The position numbers were made by a program, and so were the translations under genes. From Candidatus Saccharimonadota bacterium (GTDB lineage: Bacteria; Patescibacteriota; Saccharimonadia; Saccharimonadales; Saccharimonadaceae), in contig JAECRG010000001.1 of assembly GCA_015999875.1 (NCBI GenBank), positions 483,330 to 547,329 of the forward strand: a stretch of 64,000 nucleotides of DNA. Direction: 5' to 3'. Shown in pieces: positions 33,948-42,905 of this stretch. Within the stretch, counting starts at the first letter, position 1. Each line of letters starts with the position of its first letter. Under the pieces are notes generated by a model, which was given only the letters and a program-made list of their open reading frames with translations, was not told the origin of the DNA and did not search any database.

Positions 33948-34658
33948 CTACAATGTCTCTTCAAGCATCGTTGCCGTCTGGCTTACGAGGCGTATTACTC
34001 GCGCATAGCTTTGGCGTGTCGAACCAAGCACACCGATATAACTTGCGTCACTATACGGTGAACGGAAACGACTAATCACAAGACTCGCACCGCTCGCCTT
34101 GCCTATCGGGTTCTCTTCGCCTATATATACGCTAAGCGCCTCTGTCGGTGCGGCTTCGCGTAGCCATGGCTCGAGGTTGTCGAGCAAACGTGCGACCGCC
34201 TGTGGCGCCGCACCACCATTCATGAACTCCGGCTGACTAAAGAGATGTCCAATACCGCTCATATAAAGCTGTCCATCAATTGTAGCAATACCCAAATTCT
34301 GCGTCAGCTCCACTAGATTGTCTACTGCGCTGCGAATCACCTGATCTGTCCGATCGCTGCTATTTACCCGAGCCTCTATAACCCTAGTACTGCGATCTGA
34401 TGCCGGCAGTTGTGGTACATAGGTCTGTTCGGTAATCTGATTTACATAAAAACGATAGCCTTTATCGGTAGGGATGCGTCCAGCACTGGTATGAGGCTGG
34501 GTAATAAGCCCCATCTGCTCTAGGCGCGCCATTTCGCTTCGCACGGTAGCGCTCGACACATTAAAAAGCTTGGCGAGCGTTACACTACCCACCGGCACAG
34601 CAATCTCAGCATATTGCTCTACGATTGCGATAAGTATCTGTAGTTGCCGTTCCGTCAT
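33948..34658 (-). CDS. hrcA: Heat-shock repressor HrcA
   Basis: A 236-residue protein read from MTERQLQILIAIVEQY. The N-terminal winged helix contains TLAKLFNVSSATVRSEMARL and EQMGLITQPHTSAGRIPTDKGYRFYV, which are diagnostic of HrcA. A GAF-like effector domain follows. HrcA binds CIRCE, and three CIRCE elements lie in this window (before hrcA itself, dnaJ and dnaK). A TTGATT-N17-TATACT promoter ends 6 nt before the ATG, so the transcript should be leaderless and self-repressed. Confidence 0.95.
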   Translation of the reverse strand: MTERQLQILIAIVEQYAEIAVPVGSVTLAKLFNVSSATVRSEMARLEQMGLITQPHTSAGRIPTDKGYRFYVNQITEQTYVPQLPASDRSTRVIEARVNSSDRTDQVIRSAVDNLVELTQNLGIATIDGQLYMSGIGHLFSQPEFMNGGAAPQAVARLLDNLEPWLREAAPTEALSVYIGEENPIGKASGASLVISRFRSPYSDASYIGVLGSTRQSYARVIRLVSQTATMLEETL

Positions 34659-34678
34659 AGTACTAGTATAGCAAGTTT

Positions 34679-34705
34679 CTGGCACTCAATCAAATAGAGT
34701 GCTAG
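34679..34705 (-). promoter_or_regulatory. CIRCE operator and promoter of hrcA-grpE
   Basis: CTAGCACTC, 9 bp, GAGTGCCAG on the minus strand, a CIRCE with two substitutions in the second arm and one in the first. The -35 TTGATT (34693-34688) lies across the spacer, and the -10 TATACT is at 34670-34665. The operator also overlaps the last codons of the guanylate-kinase-like gene. Confidence 0.88.
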
Positions 34706-35421
34706 CGTATTCCCGCGCGAATATCTGCGAGTAAGTCTGTCGCTACCTGGCGTGCATCCTCGTCATGGAGATTAAATTCATCAGGCTTATGAGCAATCTC
34801 ATCGATAACGCGAACAGCTCGTTCAAGATCATCGTTAATGATGAAGTGATAATACGGCGCTGCAAGCGCATGCTCTAGCTCATCAATCGTAATGTCGCGA
34901 CGCTCTTGCCATTCCTCGTCAAATACATCTTCCGAAGTATAGCGCTGCCGCAAACGACTTCGCCACGTATCATAATCTGGTGGCACAATAAAGAGCGCCG
35001 TTACCGATTCTGGCGCAATCTTTCGAAACGATGCGATCCCGTTGACATCGATATCGGTTAATGCAATCTGATTCTCTCTCTGTGCTGTGATGAATTCGTC
35101 AATATGCGCTCCGTAGAAATTACTGCCAAACTTATTAATCTCGATCATCTCTCGATCATCAATTCGGCGTTTCATTTCTTCCATTGACAAAAAATGATAG
35201 TCAAAACCGTCAGTTTCAAGTACTCCATCATTGATTCGAAGTGGTCGAGTAGTACATGTAACAACTCGTCGATAGCCATCTAACTTCTCAAGCTTACCAA
35301 TAACAGTATCTTTACCGGCAGCAACAATACCGACGAACAAGACAATCCTTGATTTTGCTAGCGTTTCGGCCGTATTCGCCCCTGGAGTGTAATTTTGTAT
35401 AAGCTCTTCGATATTTTCCAT
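34702..35421 (-). CDS. gmk: Guanylate-kinase-like protein
   Basis: A 239-residue protein read from the ATG at 35421, placed just after the lepA stop with GAGGGA upstream. TTRPLRINDGVLETDGFDYH and MIEINKFGSNFYGAHIDEF match the GMP-binding part of guanylate kinases (TRxPR, GxxYG). The P-loop is unusual: FVGIVAAGKDTVIGKLEKL, with Asp where Ser is normal and a widened loop. The C-terminal part is longer than in typical Gmk. It should convert GMP to GDP if active. A divergent nucleotide kinase role is possible. Confidence 0.7.
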   Translation of the reverse strand: MENIEELIQNYTPGANTAETLAKSRIVLFVGIVAAGKDTVIGKLEKLDGYRRVVTCTTRPLRINDGVLETDGFDYHFLSMEEMKRRIDDREMIEINKFGSNFYGAHIDEFITAQRENQIALTDIDVNGIASFRKIAPESVTALFIVPPDYDTWRSRLRQRYTSEDVFDEEWQERRDITIDELEHALAAPYYHFIINDDLERAVRVIDEIAHKPDEFNLHDEDARQVATDLLADIRAGIR

Positions 35422-35422
35422 A

Positions 35423-37201
35423 TTAGTCCCTCTTAAGCATAACTGTAAACGCTTCACTTGGTATATCTACTTTACCAAATCTTTTCAGTCGTTTCTTGCC
35501 TTTTGCTTGTTTGGCGAGTACTTTTTTCTTGCGGCTTACGTCTCCGCCATACAGACCCGTCGTCACATCTTTGCGATATGCACTCAAGTCTTCGCGTGCG
35601 ATAAATCGGCCACCAATAGCAGCCTGCAGACTCACCTGGAAGTTTTGGCGTGGAATCACCTCTTTGAGCTTCTTTACTACCACGCGACCAAGCGCATCTG
35701 CCTCGCTACGATGCGCCATCACACTCAATGCACCCACCATCTCACCAGCCACATAGAAATCAACTCGTACCAGATCCTCTGCGCGGTACTCGTCAAGTTC
35801 ATAATTAAAACTACCGTAGCCGCTTGTCACGCTTTTAAGTTGATCATAGAAATCTGTCAATAGATTTGCAAGTGGTGCTTCGAAACTGATAAGTGCCCGC
35901 TCATCGATATAGCTTAGATTCTTTTGCTGCCCACGCTTACTTACGATCAATTGTATAACAGCACCTATGTACTCCTGTGGCACAACAATTTCGCCCTTGA
36001 TCCAAGGCTCTCTGATCTCGACTATTTTAGTCACATTTGGCAAGTCGCTTGCGGATTTAATATCAAGCTCTTCGCCGGTCGTAATACTTACCTGATAATC
36101 TGTCGACGGGTTTGTTACCACTAGATCGAGATTGTATTCTCGTTCAAGCCTTTCGCGGATAATGTCCATGTGCAGCAAACCAAGAAACCCTATGCGCACA
36201 CCGAAGCCGAGCACTGGCGAGTTTTCTGGTTCAAACTGTAGGGCACTGTCACTTAAGCTCAGTTTTTCGACAGCATCTTTGAGATCATTGTAATCTTCGT
36301 TGCTCATCGGAAAAAAGCCTGCATACACAAACGGTTTCACGTGCTTATAGCCTGGTAGCATTTCCTCTGCACGACTTCGCTTAACCGTGACGGTATCACC
36401 CACGCGCGCATCCCGAGTCGTCTTGAGGTTGGTGACGATGTAGCCAATTTCTCCAGTAGTCATTTCATCGTTTGGTTTCATGGTTGGATTCAGTGATCCC
36501 ACCTCTAGCGCGATGCCACTGGCACCCGTCGCGAGCATTTCGATGGTGTCGCCTTTTTTAATTGAGCCGTCCACGACACGTGTATACAAGATGACACCCC
36601 TGTAGTCATCGTAATAACTATCAAAGATAAGTGCTCGAGTTGGAGAATCCTTGGTGCCTTGAGGTGGAGTAATCCTCTCCACAATCGCCTCTAGTACATC
36701 AGGTACGCCCTCACCTGTCTTCGCGCTGATCTTTAAGATATCAGCCTCGTCACACCCAAGCAAATTGATCACTTCTTTAGTGACACGCGGTACGTCCGCA
36801 GCAGGTAAGTCAACCTTGTTGAGAACTGGTATAATTGTCAGGTCAGCCTCAAGCGCAAGATACACATTTGCGAGAGTTTGTGCCTGAATACCTTGCGAGG
36901 CGTCAACTACTAATATCGCTCCCTCACATGCTTCCAGCGAGCGGCTTACTTCATAGCTAAAATCAACATGGCCTGGTGTATCTATAAGATTAAGATCATG
37001 CCCCTTGTACTGCATACGTACCGGCGCAAGCTTGATCGTAATACCTTTTTCACGCTCCAAATCCATACTGTCGAGTAGCTGGCTTTTCATGTCGCGTTTT
37101 TCTACAGTGCTAGTCATTTCCATCATGCGATCAGCAAGAGTCGACTTGCCGTGATCAATATGAGCAATGATGCAAAAGTTTCGTATGTGTGACTGATCCA
37201 T
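35423..37201 (-). CDS. lepA: Elongation factor 4 (LepA)
   Basis: A 592-residue GTPase. G1 is IAHIDHGKSTLADRM, G3 LIDTPGHVDF and G4 VLNKVDLPAA. The LepA-specific C-terminal domain includes DVSRKKKVLAKQAKGKKRLK and ends in EAFTVMLKRD. LepA acts on ribosomes, promoting back-translocation or subunit assembly. It is followed by the gmk-like gene, whose ATG starts 2 nt after the lepA stop. Confidence 0.97.
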   Translation of the reverse strand: MDQSHIRNFCIIAHIDHGKSTLADRMMEMTSTVEKRDMKSQLLDSMDLEREKGITIKLAPVRMQYKGHDLNLIDTPGHVDFSYEVSRSLEACEGAILVVDASQGIQAQTLANVYLALEADLTIIPVLNKVDLPAADVPRVTKEVINLLGCDEADILKISAKTGEGVPDVLEAIVERITPPQGTKDSPTRALIFDSYYDDYRGVILYTRVVDGSIKKGDTIEMLATGASGIALEVGSLNPTMKPNDEMTTGEIGYIVTNLKTTRDARVGDTVTVKRSRAEEMLPGYKHVKPFVYAGFFPMSNEDYNDLKDAVEKLSLSDSALQFEPENSPVLGFGVRIGFLGLLHMDIIRERLEREYNLDLVVTNPSTDYQVSITTGEELDIKSASDLPNVTKIVEIREPWIKGEIVVPQEYIGAVIQLIVSKRGQQKNLSYIDERALISFEAPLANLLTDFYDQLKSVTSGYGSFNYELDEYRAEDLVRVDFYVAGEMVGALSVMAHRSEADALGRVVVKKLKEVIPRQNFQVSLQAAIGGRFIAREDLSAYRKDVTTGLYGGDVSRKKKVLAKQAKGKKRLKRFGKVDIPSEAFTVMLKRD

Positions 37202-37240
37202 AGTTATAGGGTATAGTATAGCATTTTATAGAGGTAAATC

Positions 37241-38863
37241 CTAGAAGAACCTACCGAACAGTAGCTTTCTCGCACGACTTATAACGGGGTTTGCTTCTTG
37301 TAGCAGCATCAATTTACTCAACAACACATACACTATCACGCTAACAGCTACAATCAGACAAAACTTCGGGAAACTCGCCAGGAAGCTATTGTCACCGACT
37401 CCGAGTGGAAACGATACTACCATAAAGTATGTCACGAGCGACATCAGACCTGTTGCGCTCGCCATGCGCAAGATGGAGCTCCAGAACGCTCGATTGAAAA
37501 GACCGGGTAATCTCGTAGCCATAACACCAAAGAGAATAGTCACTTCTACTACAGCTACTATTGACTGCGCAGCTGCGAGACCCGGTGCACCTAGTTTCAG
37601 AGTATAAGTAAACCAAATCGCCAGAATGATATTGAGTGAGATCGCGACGATAGAAATATAGAGCGGCGTCCTAGTGTCTTGCTGAGCATAAAAACTACGT
37701 GCGGCAATATGATAAATTGAGCGAAACAGAATTGCTACGACAAGTATGCCAAGTAGCGACGACATCAATACGTCGCCGCCATTGACAATAAAGTTAACCA
37801 AGTACCCTCTTGCAAAGTATGTGATGACCGATACCGGTAGTGCAATCCAAATAATTATACGCAAAATGGACTGCAACTCACTGCGAAACAAATCAGGTCT
37901 GTTCTGCCCAAGGCGCTCCGTCATCTTCGGGAATGCTGCGGTACTAATAGCAACTCCGATAAGGTTAACAGGCACCAGATGTAGCGTAGTGGCCTGCTGA
38001 AACGCACGGAGCGTACCCTCGGTCATACGACTTGCGAGATTCATCTCCACTAGGCTGACCGCGTAGTCCATCCCTTGGTCAAACGAGCGAGGAGGCAAAA
38101 GCTTGAGCACCTGGCGAAAGCCTTTGTTTTTCCAGTGTATTTTGAGTTCGTAATCAAAGTCCAATCCTATGAGTCCAATCGAACTGACTATCAACTGCAG
38201 GATTGATCCCAATACCACGCCGAGAGCCACACCCATGATGCCCCCTTCAAAGATTTGCACCCCAAAAATCGTGATGCCACTTGTAAAAAACAGTGCGCCA
38301 ATAATAATTCCAATGTTGTATATCGTCGGAGCCAACGCGAAAAATGCAAATCTACCTACAGCTTGTTGAATACTCGCTATTACCGTTGCGATCGCAAACA
38401 GGAACGGATTCACTGCAATCACTCGCATCATACTAACCGCCAGTGCCATACCCGATTCACTTAAGCCCGGTGCGATTATATAGCGCAAGATTGGATCAGC
38501 AAAAATGATGATCAAGATACTAGCAACAAGCGTAATAAGTGCCATAAAATTCATCAAACTGGAGCTCAATTGCCATGCAGACTTCTTGTTACCGGAAGCT
38601 ATTCTTTGATTGAATACAGGTATAAACGTCACACTAAGTGCACCCGAAACAAGTATAAAGAACATGAAGTCGGGTACAGTAAACGCCGCAGTATACGCAT
38701 CGATCCCTACTTTGTAATTTTCGTAGTACATACCGTTGAGTAAACGGTCTCGAAACAGTCCCAAACCACTAGAGAGCAGAGTTGAACCTGCAAGCAAGGT
38801 AGCGGCTAACTGAATTGTTAGCCGCTTATTCATTCGTAGTACCGCTGACCGGACTCTTCCCAC
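37241..38863 (-). CDS. murJ: Lipid II flippase MurJ
   Basis: A 540-residue MOP-superfamily transporter with about 14 membrane segments. FRDRLLNGMYYENYKVGIDAYTAAFTVPDF and SGALSVTFIPVFNQRIASG are typical of MurJ. It moves lipid II across the membrane for peptidoglycan synthesis, so this cell builds a wall. The GTG at 38863 is chosen because GGGGGA lies 9 nt before it and directly after the ftsH stop. An ATG 10 codons later (38833) lacks such a site. Confidence 0.9.
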   Translation of the reverse strand: MGRVRSAVLRMNKRLTIQLAATLLAGSTLLSSGLGLFRDRLLNGMYYENYKVGIDAYTAAFTVPDFMFFILVSGALSVTFIPVFNQRIASGNKKSAWQLSSSLMNFMALITLVASILIIIFADPILRYIIAPGLSESGMALAVSMMRVIAVNPFLFAIATVIASIQQAVGRFAFFALAPTIYNIGIIIGALFFTSGITIFGVQIFEGGIMGVALGVVLGSILQLIVSSIGLIGLDFDYELKIHWKNKGFRQVLKLLPPRSFDQGMDYAVSLVEMNLASRMTEGTLRAFQQATTLHLVPVNLIGVAISTAAFPKMTERLGQNRPDLFRSELQSILRIIIWIALPVSVITYFARGYLVNFIVNGGDVLMSSLLGILVVAILFRSIYHIAARSFYAQQDTRTPLYISIVAISLNIILAIWFTYTLKLGAPGLAAAQSIVAVVEVTILFGVMATRLPGLFNRAFWSSILRMASATGLMSLVTYFMVVSFPLGVGDNSFLASFPKFCLIVAVSVIVYVLLSKLMLLQEANPVISRARKLLFGRFF

Positions 38864-38877
38864 TTTGCTAGATCCCC

Positions 38878-40761
38878 CTAAGCGTGTAGCTTAGCCTCTT
38901 TTGGTAGCTTCGCGTCTTTGAGCGCCTCGATAACCGCAGCTTCTTCGAGCGTCTCATCCTTGAGAAGTGCTTTGACGAGCACATTCAAGCTCTCACGATT
39001 TGATGTAATCACTGCTTCTGCACGCTTGGCAGCCTCTTTTACGAGTGCCTCGACTTCTTCGTCAATTACCTTAGCAGTTGCATCGCTATACGGCCTGTCG
39101 TGAGTCATCTTATCAAAGACCATACCACCATTATCTTCGTGGAAGACTTGGTCGCGTAGCTTGTTGCCCATGCCTTGTTCGATAACCATATCTCGAGCAA
39201 TTTCAGTTGCCTTGCGAAGGTCTGAACCAGCGCCCGTAGTGATGCCGTCATCGCCATACAAAATCTTCTCTGCTACGCGCCCGCCCATAGCGCGTGCTAG
39301 AATATCTTTGAATTCATACACATTTGTATAGCTTTTATCTTCTGGAGGCAAAAACCATGTCACACCACCAGTGCCGCCACGTGGAATGATAGTAACCTTA
39401 TGTACGGGGTCGCTATCTGGCAATACATGACCTACGATCGCGTGGCCCGCCTCGTGATACGCAGTAAGTTCCTTTTCTTTTTCACTCATGACTTTTGCTT
39501 TTCGCTCTGGTCCAATCGCTACTTTCTCAAATGCCTCAGTGAGATCGGCATTGCTGATCTTTTTGCTATTGCGGCGTGCTGCCACGATAGCCGCCTCGTT
39601 AGCGATGTTTGCAAGGTCGGCACCAGATGAACCAGCCGTCTTAGCTGCAAGTTTATCAAGGCTTACATCGCCATCGGTAGGTTTGTTTTTAAAATGCACC
39701 TTCAAAATTGCTTCGCGGTCTTTGCGCTCAGGTAGCAAAATATTCGTACGACGATCGAAGCGACCTGGTCGCAGAAGCGCTGGGTCAAGCACGTCTGAGC
39801 GGTTTGTCGCTGCAAGCACGATCACATTTGTACCAGTCTCAAATCCATCCATCTCCACAAGAATCTGGTTGAGTGTCTGCTCGCGCTCATCGTGACCGCC
39901 GCCCATGCCACTACCGCGCTTGCGACCGACTGCATCGATCTCATCGATAAAGATGATAGCAGGGGAGTTCTTCTTTGCCTTAGAGAAGAGATCTCGCACA
40001 CGAGATGCACCAACACCTACAAACATTTCTACAAACTCAGAACCAGAGATAGAGAAAAATGGTACATTCGCTTCGCCCGCAACAGCACGAGCAAGCATTG
40101 TCTTACCCGTACCAGGGTTACCTACTAGCAATACACCTTTTGGTATCTTCGCCCCAAGCTGTTCATATTTCTTCGGATGTTTCAAGAAATCTACCACTTC
40201 TTCGAGATCTTGCTTAGCTGCTTCATTACCAGCTATGTCTGCAAACAGAACCTTTTCTTTATCAAGGCCATAAAGTTTAGCTTTTGATTTACCGAAGCCC
40301 ATCGCCTGATTATTCTGACCCTGTGCTTGGCGCATCATAAACATAAAGAAGCCGATAATGAGCACCGTCGGGATAAGTATGATCGCGATATTCCATAGAA
40401 TATCGCTGGTATTTGATGGAGCCTTATCATCAATTACGGTAGCCTTAGCTTTGTCACTCAGCGTCTCATCACGCAGCAGTGTACCTACGCCGCCCTGAAT
40501 ATATGAGCGTTCCGTCGGCTTGTCTTCGCCCTTTAGCGTGATCTTCAACTCGCCGCCCTGACCCTCAATACGTGCGATCTCACCGTTGTTTGCACCTTGA
40601 ATCACTTGAGAAACTGGCACCTCTTTGAGCTGTTCTGGCGGTGAAAAGATTGCCATGAGTGACAACGCTATCACAATAATTACCGCCCAAAAGAGCGACA
40701 ACCTGAGATAGTTTGTCATATTAGAATTCTTTTTCGGGTTTGGACGCTTTCTTGCCGCCAT
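38878..40761 (-). CDS. ftsH: ATP-dependent zinc metalloprotease FtsH
   Basis: A 627-residue AAA+ protease with two membrane segments around a short outer domain, Walker A GNPGTGKT, Walker [12 protein letters not shown], the arginine-finger region [10 protein letters not shown] and the zinc motif [10 protein letters not shown]. It degrades membrane and regulatory proteins. The start is uncertain. An ATG at 40719 ([13 protein letters not shown]) would begin right before the first helix, and its first codon overlaps the stop of an 18-codon reading frame that has the best ribosome-binding site. murJ follows 14 nt downstream. Confidence 0.95.
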   Translation of the reverse strand: MAARKRPNPKKNSNMTNYLRLSLFWAVIIVIALSLMAIFSPPEQLKEVPVSQVIQGANNGEIARIEGQGGELKITLKGEDKPTERSYIQGGVGTLLRDETLSDKAKATVIDDKAPSNTSDILWNIAIILIPTVLIIGFFMFMMRQAQGQNNQAMGFGKSKAKLYGLDKEKVLFADIAGNEAAKQDLEEVVDFLKHPKKYEQLGAKIPKGVLLVGNPGTGKTMLARAVAGEANVPFFSISGSEFVEMFVGVGASRVRDLFSKAKKNSPAIIFIDEIDAVGRKRGSGMGGGHDEREQTLNQILVEMDGFETGTNVIVLAATNRSDVLDPALLRPGRFDRRTNILLPERKDREAILKVHFKNKPTDGDVSLDKLAAKTAGSSGADLANIANEAAIVAARRNSKKISNADLTEAFEKVAIGPERKAKVMSEKEKELTAYHEAGHAIVGHVLPDSDPVHKVTIIPRGGTGGVTWFLPPEDKSYTNVYEFKDILARAMGGRVAEKILYGDDGITTGAGSDLRKATEIARDMVIEQGMGNKLRDQVFHEDNGGMVFDKMTHDRPYSDATAKVIDEEVEALVKEAAKRAEAVITSNRESLNVLVKALLKDETLEEAAVIEALKDAKLPKEAKLHA

Positions 40762-40772
40762 AAATCAGCCAT
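40716..40772 (-). other. Possible 18-codon leader peptide before ftsH
   Basis: An ATG at 40772 has GAAAGGA about 3-4 nt before it. The frame encodes [18 protein letters not shown] and stops with TGA overlapping the ATG at 40719 (ATGA), which is in frame with ftsH. It could couple translation to a 613-residue FtsH. It could also be chance, with ftsH starting at 40761 in another frame. Confidence 0.35.
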
Positions 40773-40848
40773 GATCCTTTCTGGTTTTTCTGAAACAATC
40801 TCTAGAGACTTTTTCGTATCAAATTATAATCCCACTAGTATCAGTATA

Positions 40849-41682
40849 TCATTTTTTACGGGTGATAAGCTGAAATTCATCTGTGCTAAATACCAAGCTA
40901 TATTCTTTAGTGAGATGGTGTTCACTCCCTGGCTTGGCTATCTTAATAGCCAGTAATGCCCTATGAAGTTGTGGCCTCGTAAGCGGAATATTGAGTGTAT
41001 GCGTCAGCACCTCAGACGCAGCTGCTACCGGCATCATAATATATGGGTGCCTACGTAAGCCACTATGTGTATGTGACTCATGTACGATGTCTCTCTTTAT
41101 TTTGTGCTGCTGCTTCCATAGTGCGAGCAGCTCAAGCTTGATGCTAGTAGGCAAATCCTTCACTTGCTTGCGCACTCGATTTCTCAGATACGCGTCACTT
41201 GCGTTCGTACTATCTTCGCGCCACTCTAACTGATGCTTTTTGGCATATTCGATAATTTCGTGCTTAAACCATACCGTCATCGGTCGATATACATCATCCG
41301 CCCCAAACACCGCCAGTCCCCGCCAGCCAGTTCCTCTAAGTAAGTTGATAGCGATCGTCTCTACTACATCATCGGCATGGTGCGCCGTCACAAGCGCACC
41401 TCCGTAACGTTTAGCCACTGAGCGCAAAAACTCATACCGACCATTTCGGGCTGCTTCTTCACTTGCACTCGGACCAAGTGCCAACTCAGTCACTTCGAAT
41501 GGTACTCCATAGCGTTCTGCAAGACCGCGCACAAACTGCGCATCTTCACCGCTACTGGGTCGGATGCCGTGATCAACATGTGCGACCACCACATCTTGGC
41601 TATGATGCCTATGCACCGTGTCGAGCAGCACGACCGAGTCGACGCCGCCACTTACCGCAACCACGTATCGTGATTTAGTCAC
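40849..41682 (-). CDS. tilS: tRNA(Ile)-lysidine synthase TilS
   Basis: A 277-residue protein read from a GTG at 41682, since the PP-loop YVVAVSGGVDSVVLLDT must lie near the N-terminus. VVAHVDHGIRPSSGEDAQFV, VTAHHADDVVETIAINLLRGTGWRGL and EDSTNASDAYLRNRVRKQV are family hallmarks. It makes lysidine at the wobble base of tRNA-Ile(CAU), essential for reading AUA. Only a shortened C-terminal part follows the PP-loop domain. The start overlaps the small membrane-protein gene by 8 nt. Confidence 0.92.
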   Translation of the reverse strand: MTKSRYVVAVSGGVDSVVLLDTVHRHHSQDVVVAHVDHGIRPSSGEDAQFVRGLAERYGVPFEVTELALGPSASEEAARNGRYEFLRSVAKRYGGALVTAHHADDVVETIAINLLRGTGWRGLAVFGADDVYRPMTVWFKHEIIEYAKKHQLEWREDSTNASDAYLRNRVRKQVKDLPTSIKLELLALWKQQHKIKRDIVHESHTHSGLRRHPYIMMPVAAASEVLTHTLNIPLTRPQLHRALLAIKIAKPGSEHHLTKEYSLVFSTDEFQLITRKK

Positions 41683-41854
41683 CGAAACGCTTACCTGCCC
41701 AGACCCCAAGTGCAATACCGATAATACCACCGACAAACCCGCCAAGCACGGCCCATTGATCAAACGAGTTATAATCTCCAAACAGCATTGGCACTACGCT
41801 ACCTACCGTCATACCCAGTACGCCGAAAAAGCTGATCGTCTTTTTGTTTAGCAT
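41675..41854 (-). CDS. 59-residue two-helix membrane protein
   Basis: A frame of 59 codons from the ATG at 41854 to the TAA at 41675-41677. The sequence has two glycine-rich hydrophobic stretches (VLGMTVGSVVPMLFG and VGGIIGIALGVWAG) and a short KRFGD end. TATACT lies 7 nt before the ATG, giving a leaderless start. Its end overlaps the GTG of tilS (GTGACTAA), a translational-coupling arrangement. It resembles AtpZ/GlyGly-type small membrane proteins only loosely. Confidence 0.65.
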   Translation of the reverse strand: MLNKKTISFFGVLGMTVGSVVPMLFGDYNSFDQWAVLGGFVGGIIGIALGVWAGKRFGD

Positions 41855-41915
41855 ACTTTTCAGTATACGCCGTACCGGTTGTGTTTTACATGAATTTACG
41901 CAATACTCTTAAAGT

Positions 41916-42905
41916 GTGAAGACTATTACACCTCGAAAAATCATGATATACCTTGCAATCACCCTTGGAGTGCTCGTAGCAGTCGCGCTCGTAACGTTCT
42001 TAATATTGTATTTTATGCCTCACCGCAGCACTACCTTGCAGCATGCATCTACCGAGAAATTGTCCTATGACGCGGCAGCTAAAAAAGTCGCTACTCAGCA
42101 GAAAACCGACACCACGAAGCAAGACTTCGAAAAAGGCTGCGAGTCAAAGGTCTATACGCATGGCAAAAAAGTAGCTCGTAGTGTAGTAATGTTCCATGGC
42201 ATCACCGCGTGCCCCAAGCAGTACTCTGAGGTTGCCAAAGCCTTCTTTGATGCTGGCTACAACGTCTACGTACCGCTCGCTCCCGAACACGGCACCACCA
42301 AAAACCCCGAAGCCACAGCCGACATAACTCTTGCCGGCCTTACTCAGTACGTTGGCGACAGCTATTCTGTAGCCACTGGTCTCGGTGACTCGGTTGGTTT
42401 TGTCGGTATATCTGGTGGAGCAGACCTTGCAACATGGGGTGCTCAGTATATAGGTGGCGTATCTCGCCTACTAGTCATCTCACCTTTTTATGAGGTGTCC
42501 GCGCAAGCTTCACCTACTTGGCAAACCCCTCTATTGCTATCGCTATACGGCATGAATCTTGCGCCAGACCGTATCACACAAGGCTTCTCAGTGCGTGCAC
42601 TCGCCAAATATCTCACCATTGTCCAAAACTACCGCGAAGACCTCACCGCTACGAACCTCAAACACATTGCCGTTGTTACATCAGCAAACGATACCCAAAT
42701 AAATCTCAACACAGCTCACCATATACCAAAAACACTCGCTCAAAACAGCAAATCAAGCTTCCAACAAACCCGTCTCGCACCTGAGCTTGATATTGGCCAC
42801 GACGCACTCAATCCCACTGATGCAGCCATCAAAAAACACCAATCGCAACTCAATGACCTCTATCTGAGTTTCTATGAAAACCGCGAGCCAGCCAAAGAAC
42901 TATAG
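41916..42905 (+). CDS. Membrane-anchored alpha/beta hydrolase
   Basis: A 329-residue protein beginning with GTG. One N-terminal helix (about residues 9-33) anchors a serine-hydrolase domain facing outside. VMFHGITACPKQYSEVAKAF is the oxyanion/lid region and FVGISGGADLATWGAQ the nucleophile elbow (Ser166). The catalytic His probably lies in LDIGHDALNP. It is of the type that acts on esters or small peptides at the surface. Divergent from tilS, and the last 6 nt overlap the converging DNA polymerase gene. Confidence 0.75.
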   Translation: MKTITPRKIMIYLAITLGVLVAVALVTFLILYFMPHRSTTLQHASTEKLSYDAAAKKVATQQKTDTTKQDFEKGCESKVYTHGKKVARSVVMFHGITACPKQYSEVAKAFFDAGYNVYVPLAPEHGTTKNPEATADITLAGLTQYVGDSYSVATGLGDSVGFVGISGGADLATWGAQYIGGVSRLLVISPFYEVSAQASPTWQTPLLLSLYGMNLAPDRITQGFSVRALAKYLTIVQNYREDLTATNLKHIAVVTSANDTQINLNTAHHIPKTLAQNSKSSFQQTRLAPELDIGHDALNPTDAAIKKHQSQLNDLYLSFYENREPAKEL

